DNA of 44,087 nucleotides, taken from Myxococcales bacterium (GTDB lineage: Bacteria; Myxococcota_A; Polyangia; Polyangiales; JAFGIB01). Each line of letters begins with the position of its first letter. Positions within the stretch are counted from its first letter, which is position 1. Of the stretch, positions 26,782 to 35,430 are shown one piece after another. The notes below the pieces were generated by a model that saw nothing but the letters and a program-made list of their open reading frames with translations, was not told where the DNA came from and searched no databases. The stretch is from contig JAOUOP010000064.1 of the NCBI GenBank assembly GCA_029880325.1, forward strand, positions 1 through 44,087. The letters are read 5' to 3'. The translations under genes and the position numbers were made by a program.

Positions 26782-27287
26782 TGGGCGACTCGGACGCGAC
26801 GTTGGCCTCGGTGCTGGAACGACTCGGCGCCCTCGTCGAGACGCGCGGCCTCGACCGGGAGCTGCTCGAGGCGATGGAGCGCTACGAGCGGGATCTGCCG
26901 CTGAGCTGCCGCCAAGTGGGGAGAATTCTTGGGGTTTCCGAGCGCTCGGTGCGCCGAATATTGCGCTCCGTGGGCCCGTCCCAGACTGGCGGCGCTCGAT
27001 GGTACAGTCGTGAGCAGGTGGAGGCGCTATGGCGCGCAGAGGCAAGGCCAAAGAAAGACGGTTCCGGCTCGCAGCGCCAGACGGGCAAGCGTTCACGCTC
27101 GTCGACCGGGGAGCCCGGGGCTGGCAGCTCGAAGCCACCATCGCCGGCCACGGGCGGATCCGCGAAAGCGTCGGTCGAGGAAGTCGAGAAGAGGCTACGC
27201 GGCGGGCCATCGAGCGGCTCGGGCAGCTCGAACGAGTCGCCGCTTCGCCTTTTGCGCCCACCATCACGCGAGCGGCCGCCGAGCTGA
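26781..27287 (+). CDS. helix-turn-helix protein overlapping the integrase gene
   Basis: A protein of 168 residues. Residues about 38-86 form an excisionase/MerR-like HTH: LSCRQVGRILGVSERSVRRI followed by GGARWYSREQVEALWRAEAR. The remaining 80 residues are Ser/Gly/Pro/Arg-rich and coincide with the stretch read in another frame by the integrase (27029-27287, 259 bp), so the tail is probably a by-product of the overlap. It starts at ATG 26781, sharing one base with the ATPase stop. It may be the directionality factor for excision, a role also possible for the HTH protein at 24125. If the overlap is not real, the frame would have to stop earlier by an unseen sequence error. Confidence 0.7.
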   Translation: MGDSDATLASVLERLGALVETRGLDRELLEAMERYERDLPLSCRQVGRILGVSERSVRRILRSVGPSQTGGARWYSREQVEALWRAEARPKKDGSGSQRQTGKRSRSSTGEPGAGSSKPPSPATGGSAKASVEEVEKRLRGGPSSGSGSSNESPLRLLRPPSRERPPS

Positions 27288-28258
27288 TCGTCGCCAAGGT
27301 GAAGGAGGGCCGGGCCGAGTCCTACACCGGCGCGATGGAAGGCCACCTGCGCAACTACATCCTGCCGCACTACGGGCAGAACACGTTGGTGTCGGCGGTG
27401 TTGGTCGCCGAGCACACGCGCTTCAAGCACATCCTGGGCGAGGGCGACCTGGAGCTGCGAACCTGCAACCGCGTGTTGACCACGCTGCGGCAGGTGTTCA
27501 AGTACGCCGAAGAGAAAGGCTACTGCGAGCCTCAGCTCTTTCCGCGCAACTTCCGGGAGGACCCGCAGGAAGCCGCCGAACGGTGGCACCTGCTGGAGCC
27601 CGAGGACATCGGAACGCTGCTCGCCCACACCGACGACGAGTTGCGACCCGTGCTCGGCTACATCGCCAACACGGGCTTGCGCATCGGCACCGCACTTCAA
27701 ACCGACGCGAGCTTCATCGACCTGCGCAAGCGCCTGGTCCACTACCCCGCCAGCGCGTTGAAGGGACGGCGCGCGCACACGGTCGAGCTGAACGACGCGG
27801 CCGCGGCCTTCCTCGCCGAAGCCCTTGAGGCCTCCCCAGGCAACCCCTTCCCCTTCAGCTATTGGTTCGTGGCACGCCGCTGGGTCGGCATCCGCGACGA
27901 GGCCGGCTTCCCCGGCGTGCGCATCCACGACCTGCGCCACAGCTTCGTGAGCAACCAGCTCGCCGCCGGCACGCCCATCCACGTCGTGCGCGACATGGCC
28001 GCCCACCGCTCGCTCACAGTCACCGCCCTCTACGCCCACCACACCGACGAGGCGCGCCGTGCAGCCGCCGAGCGCGTGCAAATCACCGTCGGCGAGAAGG
28101 CGCAGCGCGACGCCGCCACGGGTACGTTTGACACCAGGATTGACACCAAACGCAAAACGCCCGGCACGAAGCCAGGCGTTTCTTCAGCGAAACCGGTGGG
28201 TCATGAAGGATTCGAACCTTCGGCCAATGGATTAAGAATCCACTGCTCTACCAACTGA
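27029..28258 (+). CDS. tyrosine-family site-specific integrase
   Basis: A protein of 409 residues; the ribosome site AGGTGGAGG at about 27017-27025 precedes ATG 27029. After an N-terminal arm-binding region and a SAM-like core-binding domain (about 75-180), the catalytic domain shows NTGLRIG (Arg218), a Lys near 246, HDLRHSF (His300, Arg303), AHRSLT (His326) and ALYAHH (nucleophile Tyr335). It integrates the element into tRNA-Lys. The codons for GHEGFEPSANGLR and the last residues are read from the antisense strand of the tRNA, so the C-terminus lies in the attachment site. FDTRIDTKRK is encoded by the right arm-type repeats. All catalytic residues are present, so it should be active. Confidence 0.93.
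   Translation: MARRGKAKERRFRLAAPDGQAFTLVDRGARGWQLEATIAGHGRIRESVGRGSREEATRRAIERLGQLERVAASPFAPTITRAAAELIVAKVKEGRAESYTGAMEGHLRNYILPHYGQNTLVSAVLVAEHTRFKHILGEGDLELRTCNRVLTTLRQVFKYAEEKGYCEPQLFPRNFREDPQEAAERWHLLEPEDIGTLLAHTDDELRPVLGYIANTGLRIGTALQTDASFIDLRKRLVHYPASALKGRRAHTVELNDAAAAFLAEALEASPGNPFPFSYWFVARRWVGIRDEAGFPGVRIHDLRHSFVSNQLAAGTPIHVVRDMAAHRSLTVTALYAHHTDEARRAAAERVQITVGEKAQRDAATGTFDTRIDTKRKTPGTKPGVSSAKPVGHEGFEPSANGLRIHCSTN
28128..28148. promoter_or_regulatory. right arm-type integrase binding sites (candidate)
   Basis: TTGACACCA at 28128-28136 and 28140-28148, 12 bp apart start to start, the same orientation and period as the left pair at 3073-3093. They lie within the integrase coding sequence, 46 bp before the core. 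Confidence 0.55.
28155..28181 (-). terminator. tRNA-Lys terminator-like hairpin
   Basis: Read leftward, AAACGCCTGGC and GCCGGGCGTTT form an 11-bp stem (one T-G wobble) with loop TTCGT, followed by TGCGTTT, starting 15 bases after the tRNA 3' end. It is supplied by the element and lies inside the integrase gene. Confidence 0.5.
28195..28238. repeat. right attachment site (attR) within tRNA-Lys
   Basis: Partner of 2924-2967. The perfect 27-bp block 28212-28238 spans the T-loop to the anticodon loop and must contain the crossover. To its left lies element-derived sequence and to its right the chromosomal 5' half of the tRNA. Confidence 0.9.
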
Positions 28259-28269
28259 GCTAATGACCC
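28197..28269 (-). tRNA. tRNA-Lys, anticodon CTT
   Basis: 73 nt without encoded CCA. Acceptor stem GGGTCAT/ATGACCC, D-arm GCTC-AGTTGGTA-GAGC, anticodon stem GTGGA/TCCAT (one G-T pair) with loop TTCTTAA (CTT at 34-36), T-arm GAAGG-TTCGAAT-CCTTC, discriminator A. All four stems pair. It is the integration target of the element, and its 3' half is supplied by the element. Confidence 0.97.
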
Positions 28270-28425
28270 GGATTCGGGCGTGGGTTGTACGCTAGCTCGC
28301 GCCGTTGTGCTAGCCCCTTTGTGCTCGGAGATGATGTGGGGTGGGGTGGCGCCCGGGGCAGGGCTATCCTGGTGGGTGAATCGCCCGGACTACGGCGCGG
28401 TCCAAGGCCCTATCAGGAGCTTGCC

Positions 28426-29358
28426 ATGGGAACTTTCATTCGCTGTCTTACCCACCCCGTTTACGGGGTTTCGCTGGCCGCCGGCTGCGTCGCCGCCGTG
28501 ATTTTTGCCAGCCCCCCCGCCGCCCAGGCCGGGATCGGGGCCTGCGGCAATATCCATGTGGAGGCCGAGGCGATGTGCGAGCTGGTCCCACCCGGCCTGG
28601 AGTGCGAGGGACAGTGTACGCCGCTGTCGGTGCGCGCCGCTTGCTCGGCCCAGCTGGCCGTGGAGTGCCAGGCCTCCTGTACCGATCTGCCCAGCGTGGA
28701 GTGCTCGGGCTCGTGCCAGGCCGAATGCACCGCCAGTTGCACCGATCTGGAACCCGGCACCTTCGATTGTCAGGGCAGCTGCCAGGCCCAGTGCTCCGGC
28801 GATTGCGAGGCCCGCTGCGGGACCACCGACGATGGCGGCGAGTGCATGGCCCGCTGCGAGGGCAGCTGCAGCGCCAGCTGCGATGGGCACTGCGATGTGG
28901 AGCTGCCCAAGGCCGATTGCGATGCCGGCTGCGAGGCCAGCTGCGAGGGCTCCTGCGAGGCCGATGCCAACTTCGATTGCCAGGCGAGCTGTCAGTCGGA
29001 CTCCTATGCCAATTGCGAGGCCGATGTGCAGGGCGGCTGCGACATCGCCTGCGAGGGCCAGGAGGGTGCCCTTTTCTGCGATGGCCAGTACGTCGACCAC
29101 GGCGATAATCTGGACATGTGCATCAGTGCCCTGCGCGCCGCCGTCGATGTGGAGGTGACCGGCAGCGCCATGGGCGAGAGCAGCTGCGACAATGGCGCCT
29201 GCATGGCCACCGGCAGCGCCGAGGGCAAGATCACCAGCGATTGCAGCGTGGCCGGCCGCCCCGGAGCCCCTTTTGGGGGTAATTCCCGGGCTCCCGCATC
29301 GTTGCTGTACGGTTTTGTTGCAGTGCTCCTCTGGCGCAAAAAGCGCTGTAATTTCTAG
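28426..29358 (+). CDS. secreted cysteine-rich repeat protein with C-terminal membrane anchor
   Basis: A protein of 310 residues from ATG 28426, chosen for AGGAG 8 bases upstream; the frame is open further up without such a site. A signal peptide covers residues 1-33 (hydrophobic stretch, PPAAQA cleavage). The mature part carries about 35 cysteines in roughly 245 residues in degenerate repeats of the type C-x3-C-x2-SC (GSCQAQCSGDCEARC, GSCSASCDGHCD), rich in Asp/Glu. The tail SLLYGFVAVLLW then RKKR is a short membrane helix plus basic end, like bacterial C-terminal sorting tails, but without the Cys typical of MYXO-CTERM. Likely a disulfide-rich surface protein. Function unknown; ordinary metallothionein is unlikely given export. 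Confidence 0.75.
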   Translation: MGTFIRCLTHPVYGVSLAAGCVAAVIFASPPAAQAGIGACGNIHVEAEAMCELVPPGLECEGQCTPLSVRAACSAQLAVECQASCTDLPSVECSGSCQAECTASCTDLEPGTFDCQGSCQAQCSGDCEARCGTTDDGGECMARCEGSCSASCDGHCDVELPKADCDAGCEASCEGSCEADANFDCQASCQSDSYANCEADVQGGCDIACEGQEGALFCDGQYVDHGDNLDMCISALRAAVDVEVTGSAMGESSCDNGACMATGSAEGKITSDCSVAGRPGAPFGGNSRAPASLLYGFVAVLLWRKKRCNF

Positions 29359-29463
29359 CAGTTGGACTTCTGGTGGACAGTGTGGGGACAGCTCCTGTGG
29401 GGGAAACCACAGAAAAACCACATCTGGTGACATGGATTTCGACTACTGGGATCACCTACGATG

Positions 29464-29490
29464 CCCTCGGTCCTTGGGTTGGACCGAGGG
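29464..29490 (+). promoter_or_regulatory. 10-bp hairpin covering the ribosome site of the next gene
   Basis: CCCTCGGTCC (29464-29473), loop TTGGGTT, GGACCGAGGG (29481-29490), a perfect stem 7 bases before ATG 29498. The only ribosome-site-like sequence, GAGGG, is in the 3' arm, so the fold would hide it. It could also act as a terminator of the Cys-rich gene, but no T-run follows (TGTGTGA). Confidence 0.5.
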
Positions 29491-29497
29491 TGTGTGA

Positions 29498-29956
29498 ATG
29501 GATCGGATTTCCACCGTTGATGCTTCCGAGGTCGCTGATGGGTTCCTGCTGGAGGCCGGCAACGACCGCATGAGCGTGCGCGTGCTGGCGCCTGGCGTGG
29601 TGCGCGCCAGCGTCCGCGGCAACGCGGCGGCGGATTTCTTCGAGCCGACGGCGGCGCTGTTGGACCACTACCTGGCCGAAGGGCTTTCGGTGGCCATCTG
29701 CGTGGACACCGAACGCATGAACTCCTATGACACGCTCTTCCGGGAGCGCTGGAGCCACTGGCTGCAGCACAACCGCGAGAACATCAGCGGCATGCCCTTC
29801 CTGGTCCGCTCCGGCATCGTTCGCCTGGGCATCAACATGGTCAATTCGCTGACCGGGGGCTTGATCACGACCCACGCCGACCGCACGAGCTTCGAGGCCG
29901 CGGTGGCGGCCGAGGTCAGCCGCGAGCGCGACCGGCTGCAGGCCACGGCGGTCTGA
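29498..29956 (+). CDS. small uncharacterised protein
   Basis: A protein of 152 residues with alternating short strands and helices: a beta-rich start (GFLLEAGNDRMSVRVLAPGV), then TAALLDHYLAEGLSVAICVDTE, which looks like the strand-helix-strand of a STAS/SpoIIAA-like fold, and a C-terminal helix with EAAVAAEVSRERDRLQ. No catalytic motif or signal peptide. Its start is downstream of a hairpin that may control translation. The fold suggestion is inference only. It stands alone, 119 bases before the acyl-CoA ligase gene. Confidence 0.65.
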   Translation: MDRISTVDASEVADGFLLEAGNDRMSVRVLAPGVVRASVRGNAAADFFEPTAALLDHYLAEGLSVAICVDTERMNSYDTLFRERWSHWLQHNRENISGMPFLVRSGIVRLGINMVNSLTGGLITTHADRTSFEAAVAAEVSRERDRLQATAV

Positions 29957-30075
29957 CCGGCTGGCGGCCCGGGGGCTGCATCGCACGGGGGCCTTGCCCA
30001 CATCCGCCATCCTGTGTTTGATGGCGCACTCGAGGCGTCGCGCACGGACGACGCCCAAGCACGCGGAGCCGAGCG

Positions 30076-31629
30076 ATGAAAGAGCTGATCTACCCCCGCC
30101 ACCTGCTGGAGCGCGCCTCCTGGTATTCCGACAAGGTCGGTTTCATCGACGGCGAGTACCGCGCGACCTACAGCCAGCACGTCGACCGACTCGCACGGCT
30201 GTGCGCGGCCATGCGCGACGAGCTGGGCATCCAAAAGCACGACCGCTTTGCGCTGATGGCCCTCAACGGCCATTGCTTCCTCGAGCTGTACCACGCGGCG
30301 TTTTTCGGCGCCGGTATCATCAATCCGCTCAATCTGCGGCTGGCGCCCAAGGAGGTCGAGTACATCCTGAAGGACTCGGAGACCAAGGTCTGCTTTGTCG
30401 ACGCCTTCTTCGCAGGTATGGTGGCCGAGCTCAAAGAAGCCACGGGCATCGAGAAGATCGTGCTGATCGGCGACGGCGATGTGCCCCATGACGTGAAGTA
30501 CGAAGACCTGATCGCCTCCGCCACGCCGCGCTTTCCCGAGGAGCCCGAAGAAGAAGACCCCGCCGTGCTGATGTACACCGGCGGCACCACCGGCCTGCCC
30601 AAGGGCGTCCTGGTCGACCACCGGGCCGAGATGCTGAACTTCTTCCACGCCCTGGCCGCGTTCCACCTGGACGAGCACATCGTCTATCTGCACCAGACGC
30701 CCATGTTCCACGCCGCCTCCATGGTGGGCGTGCTGGGCGCACCCATGGGCGGCACCTCGGTGTTCATCCCCGCGTTCAATCCGGCCCAGGTGCTCGACGC
30801 CATCGAGACCCACAAGGTCAACCTGACGGTGATGGTGCCGATCATGGTGCAGCTGATGATGATGGCGCCCGAATTCAAGCCCGAGCGCCTGGCCTCGCTG
30901 GAGCGCTTGACCTACGGCGCTTCGCCAATGCCCAAGGCGGTGCTCGAGCAGCTCATCGAGACCTTCCCGAAGCTCGATCTCTACCAGGGCTACGGCATGA
31001 CCGAGGGCTCGGCGGTGTTGACGATGCTTTCGCCCGAAGACCACCGCAAGGGCGGCAAGCTGCTCTCGTCGGCCGGGCGCGCGCTGCCGGGTGTGCGCCT
31101 GAGCATCCAGGACGACGACGGCAACATCCTGCCCCAGGGCGAGACCGGCGAGGTCTGCGCCCGCGGCGGCAACTTCATGCAGGAGTACTGGAAGAAGCCC
31201 GAGGCCACCGCCGAGGCCTTCCGCGGCGGCTGGTACCACAGCGGCGACGCCGGCTACATCGACGAAAACGGCTATCTCTTCCTGGTCGATCGCGTCAAAG
31301 ACATGATCGTAACCGGCGGTGAAAATGTGTACTCGGTGGAGGTGGAAAACGCCATCGCCTCACATCCGGCGGTAGCCCAGGTGGCCGTCATCGGCATCCC
31401 CGACGACAGCTGGGGCGAGGCCGTACACGCCATCGTGGTGCCCCATGCCGGCGCCGAGGTCGGCGCCGAAGACGTGATCGCCCACGCCCGCGCCTCCATC
31501 GCCGGCTACAAGGTGCCCAAGTCGGTGGAGTTCCGCAGCGAGCCGATGCCGCTGTCGGGCGCCCTGAAGGTGCTCAAGCGCGAGCTGCGCGCGCCCTATT
31601 GGGAAGGCAAGGACCGGGGCGTCAACTGA
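30076..31629 (+). CDS. fatty acyl-CoA synthetase (AMP-forming)
   Basis: A protein of 517 residues, the ANL superfamily length. It contains the AMP-binding P-loop YTGGTTGLPKG (about 168-178), the adenine motif YQGYGMTEG (about 302-310), WYHSGDAGYIDENGYLFLVD with the ribose-binding Asp, the hinge RVKDMIVTGGENVY, and the C-terminal lysine in SGALKVLKREL (about 497). The protein makes acyl-AMP from a carboxylate and ATP and then the CoA thioester. It resembles medium/long-chain FadD/AlkK-type ligases, but the chain length cannot be fixed from sequence. No beta-oxidation neighbour is present. The ribosome site GGAGCCGAGCG before ATG 30076 is weak. Confidence 0.9.
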   Translation: MKELIYPRHLLERASWYSDKVGFIDGEYRATYSQHVDRLARLCAAMRDELGIQKHDRFALMALNGHCFLELYHAAFFGAGIINPLNLRLAPKEVEYILKDSETKVCFVDAFFAGMVAELKEATGIEKIVLIGDGDVPHDVKYEDLIASATPRFPEEPEEEDPAVLMYTGGTTGLPKGVLVDHRAEMLNFFHALAAFHLDEHIVYLHQTPMFHAASMVGVLGAPMGGTSVFIPAFNPAQVLDAIETHKVNLTVMVPIMVQLMMMAPEFKPERLASLERLTYGASPMPKAVLEQLIETFPKLDLYQGYGMTEGSAVLTMLSPEDHRKGGKLLSSAGRALPGVRLSIQDDDGNILPQGETGEVCARGGNFMQEYWKKPEATAEAFRGGWYHSGDAGYIDENGYLFLVDRVKDMIVTGGENVYSVEVENAIASHPAVAQVAVIGIPDDSWGEAVHAIVVPHAGAEVGAEDVIAHARASIAGYKVPKSVEFRSEPMPLSGALKVLKRELRAPYWEGKDRGVN

Positions 31630-31898
31630 GACGACCGGCCCCCCCGAAGCCGCAACGGCCGACTGGGCCCGCTGGCGATCGCCGGAAGGCTGACGAGCCG
31701 CCTGCGGATACGTCAAAACCTTGACGATCGACGGCCTCGGGGGCTCCCGGCCGTAGCCTTATTTAGGGACATACGGATGCGACCGCCTTGGCACGCGACC
31801 TGCACACCTGGCAGGCAAGAGCGTTTCAGGATCACGTCGCCTTGCCCACCAACCCACCACGTCGCCGTTTCGACTCACTACGGCCGACCTTCCCGGAA

Positions 31899-32963
31899 AT
31901 GCCCGAAGCGCGGCAGGGAAGTTCTGGCGGGGCCCGGGATGGAATCCACGGGGGCGATCTCTACGCCGCCCTCGGCCTGACTCCGCAAGCGGGAGAGGCA
32001 GCCATTCGCGGCGCCTTCGTGCGGCTGGCAAAACAGGGGGCAGGTGCCGAGGGACCGCTGCCGCCGCAACCGCGAGAGCGGGCCGAAGTCACCCGACGCT
32101 TCTTCGAGCGCATCTTCCAGGCCTACCGCGTGCTCGGCGACCCCCACCGGCGCGCCGCCTACGACGCAAGACGCGCGCGGCTGCTGCCGCGCGATGGTGC
32201 CGAGCGAGCGGCCGCGCACGGCACCGCGCCGGCGGTCCCAGGATCCGACGGACTCCAGCGCCCCAGCGAGCGGCCGCGACGACTGTCGCCGGGGCCGCTC
32301 GCTGGGGCGCTGGAGCCCGAGTCAGCGCGCTCCACCCGAAGCGAACGCCCTGAAGCGGAAGCGCGAAGGGCCAACGGCGCTCGGCTGCGGCTCGGCATGG
32401 CCCCCACGATGCCCTCGATTCCCCCGCCGATGCGAGTTGCGCAGGAGGCATCGTCGGCGCGGTGGGGCGAGCTGCAGGCAACGACGACAGCGCTGGTCGG
32501 CGACCCGACGACACTCCCTGCGGGCAGAAGCAGGCTTGGAAATCTGGCTGTGGGGCAGGACCTCACGCTGGAGCGGGCGGTTCAGGCCGAGACGCCCGCA
32601 ACGTCGGAAAATCCTCGCCGCAAGGGCCTGGGCAGCCGGGCACGGCGCCTGGCCGGCAGCTTGCGGGCGCCAGTGGTCGACGAACTGCGGCAGGCGGCGC
32701 CCTCACACGCGCCGGCAGCCAAACGACGCGCCGAGGCACTGCTGGCGACGCTTGGGCGCGGACGCAAACGCGTGGCCCCCGGGTCGCTGGCCGAACGATG
32801 CCTGGATGCGGCCGACGAGGCCTTGCTGCGCGGAGCGCTCGCAGAAGCGGCACACCTGCTGGAGCTGGTGCCGCTGCTGCGTTCACCGTTGGATGGCTGG
32901 CAGGATCGTCACCGACAGTTGAGCGATCGCCTGGCGCAGCATCCGGCGGCCGGTCGCTACTGA
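31899..32963 (+). CDS. J-domain-like protein without the HPD motif
   Basis: A protein of 354 residues from ATG 31899 (a TTG at 31788 would add 37 residues of low-complexity sequence). Residues about 20-90 resemble a J domain: DLYAALGLTPQAGEAAIRGA, then FFERIFQAYRVLGDPHRRAA then YDARR. The HPD tripeptide that stimulates DnaK is absent, replaced by a Gly/Pro-rich loop. The remainder is Arg/Ala/Pro-rich, probably partly disordered, with a helical C-terminal block (LAERCLDAADEALLRGALAE) similar in style to delta-proteobacterial J-like regulators. A 22-bp inverted repeat lies in the gene. Probably a scaffold or signalling protein; co-chaperone activity is doubtful. Confidence 0.6.
   Translation: MPEARQGSSGGARDGIHGGDLYAALGLTPQAGEAAIRGAFVRLAKQGAGAEGPLPPQPRERAEVTRRFFERIFQAYRVLGDPHRRAAYDARRARLLPRDGAERAAAHGTAPAVPGSDGLQRPSERPRRLSPGPLAGALEPESARSTRSERPEAEARRANGARLRLGMAPTMPSIPPPMRVAQEASSARWGELQATTTALVGDPTTLPAGRSRLGNLAVGQDLTLERAVQAETPATSENPRRKGLGSRARRLAGSLRAPVVDELRQAAPSHAPAAKRRAEALLATLGRGRKRVAPGSLAERCLDAADEALLRGALAEAAHLLELVPLLRSPLDGWQDRHRQLSDRLAQHPAAGRY
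32253..32315. repeat. 22-bp perfect inverted repeat inside a coding region
   Basis: Arms 32253-32274 (from CTCCAGCGCC) and 32294-32315 (to GCGCTGGAG) are exact complements over 22 bp with a 19-base loop that itself contains GCGAC-GACT-GTCGC. It encodes the Pro/Arg-rich linker of the J-like protein. A stem this long and exact is unlikely by codon choice alone. Confidence 0.8.
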
Positions 32964-32967
32964 AGGC

Positions 32968-35145
<2,178 letters not shown>

Positions 35146-35241
35146 CGTGCAGCGGCTCCATCGTGCGGCCGAAGACAGCCACAGCCGGCGACGGATGGCA
35201 ATGCGGAGCGTGAGCGGCGCCCGGGGCGAGACGCGGGCAAG

Positions 35242-35383
35242 GCGAAAAGCACCGCTGAAAAACGTCCTGGCAGCTTTTCGGACCGGCTGTTCGGACCGCG
35301 AAAACGCACCGCCGAAAACGTCCTGGCAGCTTTTCGGACCGCGAAAACGCACCGCCGAAAACGTCCTGGCAGCTTTTCGCGGC
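35242..35383. repeat. three tandem 43-bp repeats
   Basis: Copies at 35242-35284 (divergent), 35298-35340 and 35341-35383. The last two abut and differ only at the end; a 13-bp partial unit separates the first. Each contains CCGAAAA...TTTTCGG around CGTCCTGGCAGC, a 7-bp stem with a 12-base loop (the first copy has a weaker stem). They lie between the PLD-like gene and the sulfatase-like gene, at the left edge of the compositional domain. Confidence 0.85.
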
Positions 35384-35430
35384 GAGCCCCGAGCCCTGGA
35401 GCCCGCCCCCCCGAAGCCCGCCGACAGCCC

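Larger units (their letters stand above)
2924..28238. mobile_element. tRNA-Lys-integrated element carrying a Tc toxin (about 25.3 kb)
   Basis: It is bounded by a direct repeat of 44 bp (42 identical): a tRNA-Lys 3' fragment on the left and the corresponding part of the intact tRNA gene on the right. The integrase gene abuts the right end and TTGACACCA arm-like sites flank both ends. Contents: UvrD-like helicase, TM protein, TcA, TcBC, an unknown, HTH protein, Prim-Pol, AAA+ ATPase, HTH protein and integrase. The integrase-HTH-primase-helicase layout recalls P4-like satellites and PICI-type islands. No capsid, tail, terminase, relaxase or type IV coupling gene is seen. Transfer mode is unknown. 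Confidence 0.85.

Noticed and set aside
2924..28238. Complete prophage or conjugative element
   Set aside because: No capsid, tail, portal, terminase, lysis, relaxase, coupling protein or type IV secretion gene could be seen. The Tc genes are not a phage tail.
28390..29433. 347-codon Ala/Gly/His-rich frame antisense to the Cys-rich protein
   Set aside because: Its repeats mirror the TGC/GCC-rich codons of the real gene; the + strand frame has signal peptide, ribosome site and anchor.
35242..35383. CRISPR array
   Set aside because: Units are adjacent or 13 bp apart with no unique spacers, only three copies, and no cas genes.
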